Shown in pieces: positions 22,966 through 32,941 of a stretch of 64,000 nucleotides of DNA. A program made the position numbers and the translations under genes. The notes beneath the pieces were generated by a model. That model was not told the origin of the DNA. It worked only from the letters and a program-made list of their open reading frames with translations, and did not search any database. This DNA comes from Clusia tigrina (taxonomy: Eukaryota > Arthropoda > Insecta > Diptera > Clusiidae). Every line of letters begins with the position of its first letter. Positions within the stretch are counted from its first letter, which is position 1. Location: contig OV050031.1 in the NCBI GenBank assembly GCA_920105625.2, positions 132,762,014 through 132,826,013 of the forward strand. The letters are read 5' to 3'.

Positions 22966-22980
22966 TGGCGCTGTCGATAG
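22966..22980 (+). promoter_or_regulatory. PBS-like sequence, tRNA-Ser type
   Basis: TGGCGCTGTCGATAG closely matches the tRNA-Ser primer site of this group (compare TGGCGCAGTCGGCGG at 45811). It lies where a 5' LTR's primer site would be. Confidence 0.45.
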
Positions 22981-24017
22981 TCCGAAATTCGGTATATTTG
23001 TGATAGTGTTTCAAAACAAATAAATAAAATGCAACACAATGTGGCATCGAATGAATGTCGGTATTTGGCACAGTGAAAAATTAATAAAATGCAATACAAA
23101 AGTGGCTTCGAATGAATATCGTTGTTTAGCACAGTAAAAAGTTAACTAAATGTACCAGAATAGTGATATCAAGTTTATATCTTTTTTTTTTAACAAAATA
23201 AGGAAACAACGAGTAAAGAAGTCTGGTCTGGTTGGTCGGGTTAGACCGACTACGAAATACACTTTACCTTTTAGCAAGTTCAACAATGGGGATGTTTTCT
23301 TCATAAATCATCCTTAGGATCATATCTACGGAAATTTTCGGTAGGGTACCTTGAATTGATTATACCATTTCCTGTGTATGGCTTTGTAGTGTCAATATAA
23401 CCACTAACGTAAAATTTCGTCCAAAAATATTGTATACGTCGTAAGTTATAATAATATGTCAATAGTGGGCGTGGCTGTAGAAATAACACACCCATTTTTT
23501 GAGTAGTGTTTAATGTTAGCATCCGCAACATTTCTGTGAATTCGTTCATAAATTTTTAATAGGAACACAGTAATGATTTGTGGCTAATTGTGGGCGTGTC
23601 AGTTGAATTATGATCTCCATATTCTGCACTCACACTATTATGGGCCCCATGTATATTTCAGGGAACCTTTATTCCGCTGGCATCAATACGAGCATAGGTA
23701 GACTATTCTAAATTTTAGACCCGAAAGTTCCTTATATCAAAAGTAGGCGTGTCTTTTCCCTGATCAACGCCATTTGTTGCAGATAACTTTATAATGACCA
23801 CATGTTCATTCACGTCCGTATATCTCTACCAGATCTTCAGTTATTAATATTTGTTAATAGTGGATATTTACCACCCACTTTTGCACAGAGTTTAGTAGGA
23901 CCCACATCTCCAAAACTGAAAAAACTTTCTTATATGGGAGGTAGGCATCGTCTCCAAATCGGCCCATATAGGAATCTGATTCTGTATCTTTGTCCAGACT
24001 ACACTTTTGCAACATTT
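22981..24017. other. Non-coding stretch with minor tandem repeats
   Basis: No gene seen. 23024-23143 is a two-unit tandem repeat of about 62 bp (AAAATGCAA...TCGAATGAAT...). GTGGGCGTGGC or close variants occur near 23464, 23588 and 23743. It is probably retroelement leader followed by older unidentified repeat DNA. Confidence 0.5.
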
Positions 24018-24113
24018 CATAGATAGATAGATATATTTAAGGGTGTTATACACTGCGACCTGAAAGATCTATTGTAATGCCCGTATTTATTTGAAAAATG
24101 AGGATAGTCTCAT

Positions 24114-27100
24114 CTATAAATCTGCTGTCAGGTTAATTTCCGACAGGAATACATGTATTTTGTAGGAATCAATATGAGCGATCTTGCTCATATCTAAGAT
24201 ATATTCTCCAAAACACCTGTGTCTTTTGTGTGCCAATGGTCGGCAGTCTGTGATCAGGTGCAGTGAGGTTTCGTCACTTTCTCCACAGAATCGACAGATG
24301 GCATCTGAAGATATTCCCAACTTGTTCAAATGGTAGTTTAGTCTACAATGTCCGCTTAAAATGCCTGTGATGATTCTTAATTTACTCCGAGGCATATTTA
24401 TTAAGTCCTTAGCTCTTTTAGGTTTAAAATCTCCCAGAAGAGCTTTAGACTGTCATAATCCCGGAAGAGTTTTCCAGGTTTGACTTCGTTTTGCATCTGT
24501 ACACTTCTTCAGCAGACCTCCAATGGTTTTTGATGATAGTCCACAGAAGGGTTCAGGGCCGTTGAACTGAGAGACCGCAGCCTTCCTAGCTAAGCTATCA
24601 GCCTTCTCATTTCCCTCTACTCCTATGTGGCCTGGTACCCACAATACAGTCCCACACAAGATTAGACCTCACTATGGGTGAGCTCAGACTCTTGAGTGCT
24701 GCTTGACTATCAGATAGTATCACGATGTTTTTCCCCTGACACTTCCTGTCAATGTTGATCTGGGCACATCTTTCAATAGCGTGAATTTCCGCTTGAAAAA
24801 TGCTTGGAAAAGAACCCATTGGTTCCCAGTAGTTGGTTCTAGGCCCAAACACTCCTGTCCCAGTTCCGTCCATTGTCTTAGAACCATCAGAATATCATAA
24901 GAGGGAGTTTTCTCTAATTTTATACGTCTCAGGTAGACCTTTCAATTCCTTTTTGCAACTCATCATTGTACAGTATTTGTGTGCAAAATTGAATTTTCTT
25001 GGCATAAAATCCTTGTGAGCTTTTAGTATACCGAATTCTTGAGTACAATTTTTACCCCATATATTTTGGGTGTAATTTGATTCTCTCGAAATAATTTCTT
25101 GTATTCTGGTAAGAGATTTCCTAGCAGAGTCTTGAATTACTAGATGTAAGGGTGTTAGATCTAGTATAACTTCCATTACTGCTGTTGGACAGGTGCGCAT
25201 AGCTCCAGTGATAAAAAGGCAGGCAAGGCGATTTACTTTACTTAATGCAGATTTCGCTGTCTTAAGTCTGACTCTATTAGACCAGGCTACAGAACCATAG
25301 GTGATGATTGGTCTCACCATCATGGCACATCCAGCGATTTTTGGGTTACATCCCCAAGATTTACCAGCAAGCCGTCTACATATCATTAAATAAGCTGTAG
25401 CCCTCTTGGTGGTTGCTGTCAGATGAGCCTTCCACAATCACTTTTTGTCGGAAATGAGTTTGAGGTATTTGGTCTCAGAGCTAATATCGACCTGTGTACC
25501 ATTTAGAAAAATAGGTTTCATTTATGGTAGAGATATTTTTCTAGTGAACGGCACAATGGTGGTCTTTGAGGCATTGATTTTCAATCCTGTTCCCCTGCAC
25601 CATTAACTAGCTGCTAATAAGCCCCTCTGCATAATATCATAAAGAGTGGATTCAGATTTTCCTCTAGCTATTATCACAATATCGTCCGCATATCCTTGAC
25701 ATGATATGCCTAGATTTGTGAGGTTTACCAGAAGATCATCAACTACTATGCTCCACAAAATGGGTGATAATACCCCACCCTGCGGACATCCTTTATTGAC
25801 TTTGACTCTAACAGTTTTGTCCCCAGCTTCAGCTTCAGTCAGTCTACTGTTGAGTAAAGCTCGTATCCAATTGGAAGTGGTATTATCTATTCTTCTATTG
25901 TTAACAGCCCTAATCATATATTCATGAGGAGTGTTGTGAAAAGCCCCCTCAATATAGAGAAAGACACAAAGTGCTATTTCTTTTTTATCCAGTGCTGCCT
26001 GAATAAAATCAGTCAGATGGTATAGTGCGGTTTCAGTCGATATTCCCGCAATATATGCAAACTGACAAGGATGTGAAGGCTCCCTTTTCAATACGGTCTC
26101 AAGGAGATGTATATTAACTATTTTCTGCATTGCTTTAAGTACAAACGATGTCAAACTGATATGCCTGAAAAATTTGGGATGGGCCATATCCTTCTTGCCT
26201 ACCTTGGGGATAAATACCAGTTTAGTTGTGCGCCATGCTTCCGGTATATACCCAAAAGCAAGACTTGCCCTAGTGATATTTACCAGGCGCGGAATCAGTG
26301 CCTCACCACTCCTTTGGAGAAGGATCGGGAAAATACCATCCGCACCCAGCGATTTATATGGCTGGAAAGAGCTGATGGCCCATCTCAACCTCTCAGTGGT
26401 TATAATTTCTTTGGCCACCTTCCAGCCAATCTTGCATGCTCTTCTAGGAAGAGCATCCATCTGCAAAGATGGCGGTAGCTGGATCGAGCTCCCAGGAAAG
26501 TGCGCACGCAGCGAAAGGAGAGTGCGATCCTCTTCATTCGCCGTGAACGTCCCATCTTCAGATTTCAATGCCAGCTTTAGATCGACTTTGTTTTTCACAA
26601 GAGCTGTATGGAGTCGTGCTACTTCAGGAGTCGATTCTACACTTTCACAAAAGGATCTAAACCTAGCCCTTCTGGCCTGTCTGATCTCTTTGTTATAGAT
26701 CGTCAACTCTTTTTTATATTCGTCCCAGTCCCCCGTACGAGCTAGATTAGCCTACGCACCTTACTACGTCTAGTAGACAGACTAGAGTTCCACCAAGGAA
26801 CATTCCTGCTGTTTTTCTTTGTTCTTAGAGGACAAGATAAAACATAGGATTCGGAAATGATTTCAGTCAGCTCATTGACACACTCCTCTAGCTCCACCGC
26901 ATTTTTATATATTGCTAGTATGTTTGAGGTTTGTAGTGAATGCACTGAACAGTCGAAGAATTCGCAGTTAGTATACATAGGATTTTTAAAAACTACCGTT
27001 TTTGTGGCGATACCTCCTATATGGAACTCAATTATTCTGTGGTCCGGCAGAGAGGGTTCGTCCGAGACTTTCCAATTGTTAACAATATCAGTTAGATCTG

Positions 27101-27685
27101 ACTACAGAAAGTCAGATCAAGAACTTCCTCCCTAATTACATTTCTAAAAGTGGGTATGTTCCCCTTATTTTGTATATATAGATTAAGTGATAATAAAAAA
27201 TCAAGAACTGACTCACCCCGTTTATTGGTGTCACTGCTACCCCAGATGGTATTGTGTGCATTTGAGTCACAGCCCACCAATAGTGGAATCCATTTGGTTA
27301 GGCAATACCTCGCCAGCTTATAGACTTCTTCCGGGATGTCATCCATATCTCCCGGAAAGTAGGCCGGTACAACGACTTAGTCGCGAGAGACAGCATCATC
27401 TATGTATATTATCATTATGGGTGTGAGATCTCGCGACATGAATTCTGAAATACAAAAGTAGTTATTATCATTTCTAATCAGGAGACAGTTGCGGGGAATG
27501 TCAGCATTGGCATCCCATATTACCTTTGTAAACTTACTAGAAAGGCCCCTAGTTTGACCTTTGTAACACCATGGCTCTGGAATGAGGGCCAGCCCCATGT
27601 TGTTCTTGGCAAACACACTCCCGATGACAGCCTAGACTGCTCTGGCATGATGGATGTTTGCTTGAGACACTTTCAATCTCGTCAT
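24114..27685 (-). pseudogene. LOA-like 1 ORF2 (EN-RT-RNase H)
   Basis: Start ATG at 27685 (MTRLKVSQANIHHARA). Endonuclease: LIPEPWCYKGQ (27590), GCDSNAHNTIWGSSDTNKRGES (27270). RT: YKSLGADGIFP (26360), RHISLTSFVLKAM (26150), LYIEGAFHNTP (25960), GCPQGGVLSPILW (25790), GYADDIVI (25690). RNase H: DGTGTGVFGP (24860), QAEIHAIERC (24800), ILSDSQAALKSL (24715), WVPGHIGVEGNEKADSLA (24630). Terminal knuckle: CRFCGESDETSLHLITDC (24290). Key RT and RNase H residues survive, but several frameshifts and stops (for example between 26706 and 26760, and within 27616-27670) make it dead. Confidence 0.85.
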
Positions 27686-27686
27686 C

Positions 27687-29176
27687 TTATGGAACAGGTT
27701 GTGACGGGATGGTATTATTCCCATATTCGTCCTCCTCGTCCATAGAGACATCCTCCAGACTGTGTACCAGTGAAGGACAGTATGCGGCCTCAGCCCCTAT
27801 CTCTACACTGGGAGCCCTGGAAGAGATATCCGGAGCCACAGTCTTCGCTTCAGCTGGGGGAAGCCTACTACTCGTAGTTACCTCTGACAGAGGTGGGATG
27901 TCTGTCTCCTTTACTTCCTCTGCCTTCAGCAAATGTGCTGAGTACGTTTGGAACAACCGACTTTGATTTTGCTAAATCGGAAGTTCAACGCATATCCCGA
28001 GCTCTTTATTAGTTGCTTGGGCCCATCAACTATTTCCACGGACAACAACTGACCGTTGCCCTCGTCCTTGCAACTCCATACTCTCCAGAAATTGGCGTTT
28101 AGCCTAATATTTTGACTGGAGAGAAACTTAAGTGACACAGCTACCTCTTGTCCACTACTAGGAGGGAGGAAGAGGAAGACTGTGTGTGATTGTGGGATGT
28201 TGTCTCCCACTCTGGCGACCAAACTGACGCCCTCTCTCACTGAAAGCCGCGTCACGACACCTTTCATCCATTCCACCGAGTTCGTCGAAAAGCAGTCGAT
28301 GGTCAGGAAGCTTGAAGTGGATACCGTCGAAGGAGAATTCTTTCGTCCACTCTTCAACCAGCCTCTCAAGCAACATCTGCTCAACACTTGTCAGCTCCTC
28401 GCTCAGGATGGTGTTCGGATAGTCCGTAGCAACAACAGCCACCTTGGTGACGGACGCCACCTGAGTGTAGCTACCTGCTGCCTTGGACCCTCCACGACTA
28501 GGTGGGTCTGACGGTGTTTCCGTCTTCCTCTTTTTGGCTGGATTAAGATTAGGAGAAAAGGTGTTTCGTACCCTTTTCTTCAGGTTCTTGTTTACATTCG
28601 GTTGTGATATTGTGCCAGCCGAATCCTTTACAACCCTGTGCTCCTTTGCCTTGGCAAGAGCATCATCTGGTTGCCAACCCTGATACAGGTAGGTGATGAA
28701 CCATCTGACTCCAGCTCCACTTAGCTCCTTTCTTCTCGGGTCATCGAAATCCCCAGGTTGACCACGATCAGGAAGAGGGATTCCTCTCTTGGCCATCCTG
28801 GAGGTTTTCTCCGAGGTGGTAGGTCGAGATGGATTACTCCCAACAATCAAGTCAACAATCTCTCCTTAGTGGAGATGGGACTTTGTTGAGTTGGCCCCAT
28901 TTTTGCCCTGGCAGCGGCAGAACTGGATGGCACATCATCGGAAGAAACTTTCCGAATTCCTGCACTACCCATCCCGCCTACTGCAGCAGCATTTGATTTT
29001 GGCTCAGCGGGTGATCTTACCCCACTAAGCATTGGCTCATCAAGGATTCTTTGCTCCATCTGATTTGCCAATTGAATTGCGGTGATGTCCCGCGGAATTT
29101 TTGGTTTAATTTGTTGCTTCTTCCTGAAGATTCTTTTTGCGGAGATTATAAAGACCACTCGGACAGAGATCCGCAA
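27687..29176 (-). pseudogene. LOA-like 1 ORF1
   Basis: Element RNA-binding/structural protein by position. It occupies at least three frames: 29176-28847 (basic, Ser/Ala-rich), 28850-28158 (KRGIPLPDRGQPGDFDDPRRKELSGAG... basic KKRVRN and KKRK clusters), 28387-27926 (globular, VTRLSVREGVSLVARVGDN, FWRVWSCKDEGNGQLLSVEIVDGP) and 27956-27687 (acidic tail EDVSMDEEDEYG). No CCHC knuckle. The stop TAA is followed one base later by the ORF2 ATG (TAAGATG). The same basic-globular-acidic layout recurs in element 2. Confidence 0.75.
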
Positions 29177-29902
29177 TATCCGATCTATGCTATTACCACC
29201 GAAGGGCGCCTTTTATTGGGGGGCTCCGTTTACGAGTAGACTATTTAACAGGGCCTCTAGCCAGGCAGATCATCAGCACGGGTCGCGTGACACCTTGATC
29301 CAGACCTTACTTTCGAACCATAGTCAAGGTGTATTTCTTAATGCTGTACTATTAAGGAGTATCAAACTCTGAGCGCTACATCCTGAACTTAGCTAGATCC
29401 AGCATCATCAGACAAGTGATGCCATTATAGACCTATTGCCAGCCGGTACCCTCGGGGAGGCTTCAGTCGAAGGATATTCTACCGGCCAAGATTGCTCTAA
29501 CGTTGTAGAAAAAAGTGGCCACAGACGCTTAGAAAGTGATTCTGATATCATATCTGTATATATATGTCCATACCTACCACGCATCCTTCTTGAAATTGCA
29601 TTCCCTCTCAACAGCACAAAAATAGTATACTCTATTTACCTTTTTTGAAGGTGAAAGGTATAACAAGCAAATTAAAAGTACTGGATTCGCTGAATACGAA
29701 TTCCAAAAAACGAAATACAAAAATTCTTTTTATCAAGCAAATTATTAAAGGCTCATATAATATTGAAACGTCATTGCATACTGAAACGTGATTGCATACT
29801 TTTATGATCCCATCTGGAGTTTGAAATGCACCACCATATGTCGTGGTAAGATGATGGTGTATATAATGTTCTCGTTCAAGGTGTATATACTCGTATATAA
29901 GT
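29177..29902. other. LOA-like 1 5' UTR and flank
   Basis: Up to about 29.6 kb this is probably 5' UTR of the minus-strand LOA element. 29763-29806 holds a short tandem repeat (ATTGCATACTGAAACGT units). No gene. Confidence 0.45.
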
Positions 29903-30005
29903 TTCTAGAATAATCCAGAAACTTCTTGAATAGCGTAGAATTTTCTACTTCAACCATACGAAAGCTATAAAAATGACCACACTATTCAAAGTCGAAGGCA
30001 GTTGA
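29903..30005 (+). promoter_or_regulatory. Heat-shock-type promoter (HSE array, TATA, initiator)
   Basis: Heat-shock half-sites lie in strict 5-bp register: TTC 29903, GAA 29908, GAA 29918, TTC 29923, GAA 29928, GAA 29938, TTC 29943. They include a canonical trimer GAAacTTCttGAA. TATAAAAA is at 29966 and GCAGTT, initiator-like, at 29999-30003, about 34 bp downstream. An A-rich leader with AAAGTGA motifs follows, as in fly hsp genes. No heat-shock protein ORF follows. It could be a truncated hsp promoter or the promoter of an unidentified LTR. Confidence 0.7.
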
Positions 30006-30316
30006 GTAAAGATCGTAACAATGTGTACATCGTGCATTTTAATCGAAGCAGCAGTATTGTGATTTTGTAAAGTGATGAAATAAATTATTAAGAAAGTTGC
30101 AAATTAATTAAAATAATAAAGTGAACTTTACGCCTAATATTTAATGTGTAAACTGCAATAATTAAATAGTTAGTTATTTTAATTTAACCACCGATTGTTT
30201 GATTACTACACGATCTAGTGATACGAATCCGAGTACAGAGAGTTTGAGTAAATTGTCAGGAGGGTAATTTCGTAACAGAATAAGTTGCCAGGAGAGCAAT
30301 TTCGTAACAATATATA
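30006..30316 (+). other. A-rich leader, cut by mariner
   Basis: No ORF. 30251-30279 and 30282-30310 are imperfect 29-bp tandem copies (TGTCAGGAGGGTAATTTCGT and TGCCAGGAGAGCAATTTCGT). The mariner terminal repeat starts at 30317 after a TA. Confidence 0.6.
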
Positions 30317-31579
30317 AAAGCTTAAATCCGCTGTTTGCTCATAGATGGCGTTAGTGACCATATTTAGCTACCATAGAATCGTCATACTTTTTTTTGTGTG
30401 AGTTCGACACCTGTTTACATCAATCATTGCACACCAGCAATGATTTCCTATAACAACATACATTTTCCTTTGCGTAATCATGTCTAATTTTGTGCCACAA
30501 AAAGAGCATATGCGGGAAGCTCTACTTTTTTGCTTTAATTTGAAGAAATCGTCTGCCGAATCGCATCGAATGCTTGTGGAGTTACACTGCGTTATCGAAA
30601 ACAGCTTGCAGAGACTTGTTTCGTCGGTTTAAAGACGGCCATTTTGACCTGAGTGACAAGAAGCGTGAAAATCGACCCATAAAAGTGGAGGACCATGAAT
30701 TACAGGTTCTTTTGAAGTAGGACGATACCCAATCGCAAAAAATGCTTGCCGAGCAGTTAGGTGTTACTCAACCAGCCATTTCCATGCGTTTACGTGCCAT
30801 AGGAATGGTTCAAAAAAACAGAAAATGGGTTCCCCATGAATTGAACGATAGGCAGATGGAGCGACGCCAAAACACATGTGAAATATTGCTTGCTGGACAA
30901 AGAAGAAAGTCGTTCCTGGATCTTGTGGTTACTGGCGATGAAAAGTGAATATACTTTGAGAATCCTAAACGAAGAAAATAGTGGGTCGATCCCGGCCAAC
31001 CATCAACTTCTGCCCCAAGACCAAATCGATTTGGACGCAAAACGATGCTGTGCGTTTGGTGGAATCAGCAAGGTGTCGTCTACTATGAACTGTTGAACCC
31101 TGGTGAAACTGTCAATGCTCACCGCTACCACCAACAACTAATCAAATTGCGCCGTGCTTTACGTGAAAAAAGACCAGGTTATGAACAAAGAGATGAAAAG
31201 CTGATTTTTCTCCACGACAATGCCCCACAACGACAATGCCCCACAAGTCAAAAATGGTCCAAAACTACTTGGAGACAGTCAACTAGGAGGTGCTACCTCA
31301 TCCCGCTTATTCACCAGACCTGCCTCCTTCCGATTATCATCTGTTTTCATCGATGGGTCACGCGCTCGGAGAACAGCACTTCGATTCGTACGAAGACGTC
31401 GGAAAATGGCTTGACGAGTGGTTTGTCTCGAAAGGTGAAAAATTCTTTTGGCGTGGTATACACAAATTGCCCGAGAGATGGGACAAATGTATAGATAGCG
31501 AGGGCTTTGAATAAATTATTTTTTTGCTTTCCATAAAAAAAGTGTTTTTTTTCCAAAAAAAACAGCGGATTTAAGCTAA
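30317..31579 (+). mobile_element. Mariner element, mauritiana-type, defective
   Basis: Terminal inverted repeats 30317-30336 and 31560-31579 share GCTTAAATCCGCTGTTT (outer two bases differ). They are flanked by TA at 30315-30316 and 31580-31581. Length is 1263 bp, usual for mariner. Confidence 0.92.
30480..31514 (+). pseudogene. Mariner transposase, D,D34D type
   Basis: Cut-and-paste transposase. Start MSNFVPQKEHMREALLFCF at 30480. N-terminal helix-turn-helix (AEQLGVTQPAISMRL), linker WVPHELNDRQMERR, first catalytic D in VTGDEK (30937), second in HDNAP (about 31216), third in SPDLPPSDYHLF (about 31330), C-terminal WRGIHKLPERWDKC. Lesions: frameshift near 30590, stop TAG 30718-30720, TGA 30946-30948 just after GDEK, and a 16-bp tandem duplication (31215-31246) inside the HDNAP motif that shifts the frame. 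Catalytic residues survive but the gene is dead. Confidence 0.92.
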
Positions 31580-31774
31580 TACACCAATATACATACAAAA
31601 TACCACACAAAAAATATACATACAAAATACCACTATCGAAATTTAATTTATAATTAAAAATAATATATTTAAAATATATTTCTTTTTTAATTATACGAAA
31701 ATACACTTGAATTGGATCGCTGCATATGAGATCCAATACTTCGTCAATTCGGAATTTATTTTTATTAACTTTAG
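31580..31774. other. Non-coding gap
   Basis: AT-rich; ends in TTTATTAACTTTAG, a splice-acceptor-like string right before the next ORF's ATG (31775). Presumably leader of the gypsy fragment. Confidence 0.4.
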
Positions 31775-32940
31775 ATGTCAAAGAAGACAAAGTCACTCGT
31801 ACGCCCCACACTTAAACACGCAGAAATATTGCTTCACCTACGAGGAATAGACAAAACTCCATATGCACTAGTACTGCTGGGAGCTACTCGCAATAAAATA
31901 GAAGGACCAGCCTACGAAGATCTTAATATGTATGGAAAACAACTTAATTGGGATGAGATAAAAATCAACCGAACACTACACTACTTAGATAAACGTTCAG
32001 AGACGTCGCTTATATGGGATCTGCACGCACTCAAACAGTACAGAAAACCAATGGAAAATTCGATGGTGAAATTATTCAGTTCATACAACGGCAGCGCCAT
32101 TTCTGAAGGACCATTAACTGACTTCAACAATCAATCTGATAATCCAAAAAATTCTCTCGAAATTCCATCCGCAATAAGCAAAGAAGAACAATTATGAAAT
32201 TACAAATCTTAGACGAATATATCAGTGACATATTCAAAAATATCTACCACAGAATAAACTCTCAGCAATATTCCACGTATAATAAACACTTTTCTCGATA
32301 TGAGATCATTCGATGCAAAATCATAGATATAACAGAAATTGATGAACAAGAAAAATTAATAACCGATTTCCACAACCAACATATTCAAGGAGGTATTAAC
32401 GAAACAAATCTTCACTTAAAACGAGAAATCTCTTTTCCCTCCATGCCCAATAAAATTTGGCAAACTATTAACAGTTGCAACAAATTTTAACTTTTAAAAT
32501 ACGTTAGATAACGGCCGAAAATAAAACTTCAAAAGACGGAATTACCCCTGAAATCGTTGGATAGTATCCACATTGATATCTATACAATAAATCAGAAAAC
32601 AACGTTAATGGAAACATTTTCTAAATTTGAATGGGCATATAACGTAGCTCTAAATGCCAGTGTTTGTATCCTAAAGTCAATAAAAAATTGTATTGCCTTA
32701 TTTGGAATTCCAAAGTAGATTGTATCTGGTCATGGTGTCGAGTTCACAGAAAGTATATTCAAAGATTTTTGCAAACAACTCCAGATAGACCACGATATTA
32801 TTTCATTCTAACAGACAGCAAGTAACGTCCTAGTAGAACGCTTGCATTCAACCCTAACATAAATTTACAGAAAATTACCCGGAAAGAAAGGAACTTTGAA
32901 TTAGATCATGACGAAATCATATCAGAAACTCTTATAACTT
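31775..32940 (+). pseudogene. Gypsy gag/integrase mosaic with I-ORF1-like insert
   Basis: 31775-32160 encodes a gag-like N-terminal region (LNWDEIKINRTL...SLIWDLHALKQYRKP). 32165-32270 is DNA closely related to I-ORF1 3' sequence (8625-8710). It passes at about 32272 into integrase: zinc-binding region HNQHIQGGINETNLHLKREI (32370-32440), core region (32500-32790) with KMELPLK-like sequence and SGHGVEFTESIFKDFC near 32730. In-frame stops and lost cysteines make it non-functional. It ends abruptly at Helitron 2. Confidence 0.65.
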
Positions 32941-32941
32941 A

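Larger units (their letters stand above)
24018..29640 (-). mobile_element. LOA-like non-LTR element 1, degenerate full length
   Basis: Minus-strand element with ORF1, endonuclease-RT-RNase H ORF2, a C-terminal zinc knuckle and a tetranucleotide 3' tail (TCTA units, plus-strand ATAGATAGATAGATA at 24019-24033). RNase H plus a short tetranucleotide tail suits the LOA/bilbo lineage. The 5' end near 29.6 kb is an estimate. Confidence 0.75.

Noticed and set aside
31775..32160. 140-codon ORF after an acceptor-like TTTAG as a host gene driven by the heat-shock promoter
   Set aside because: Its sequence reads as gypsy gag and it runs into integrase relics; no support for a spliced host transcript.
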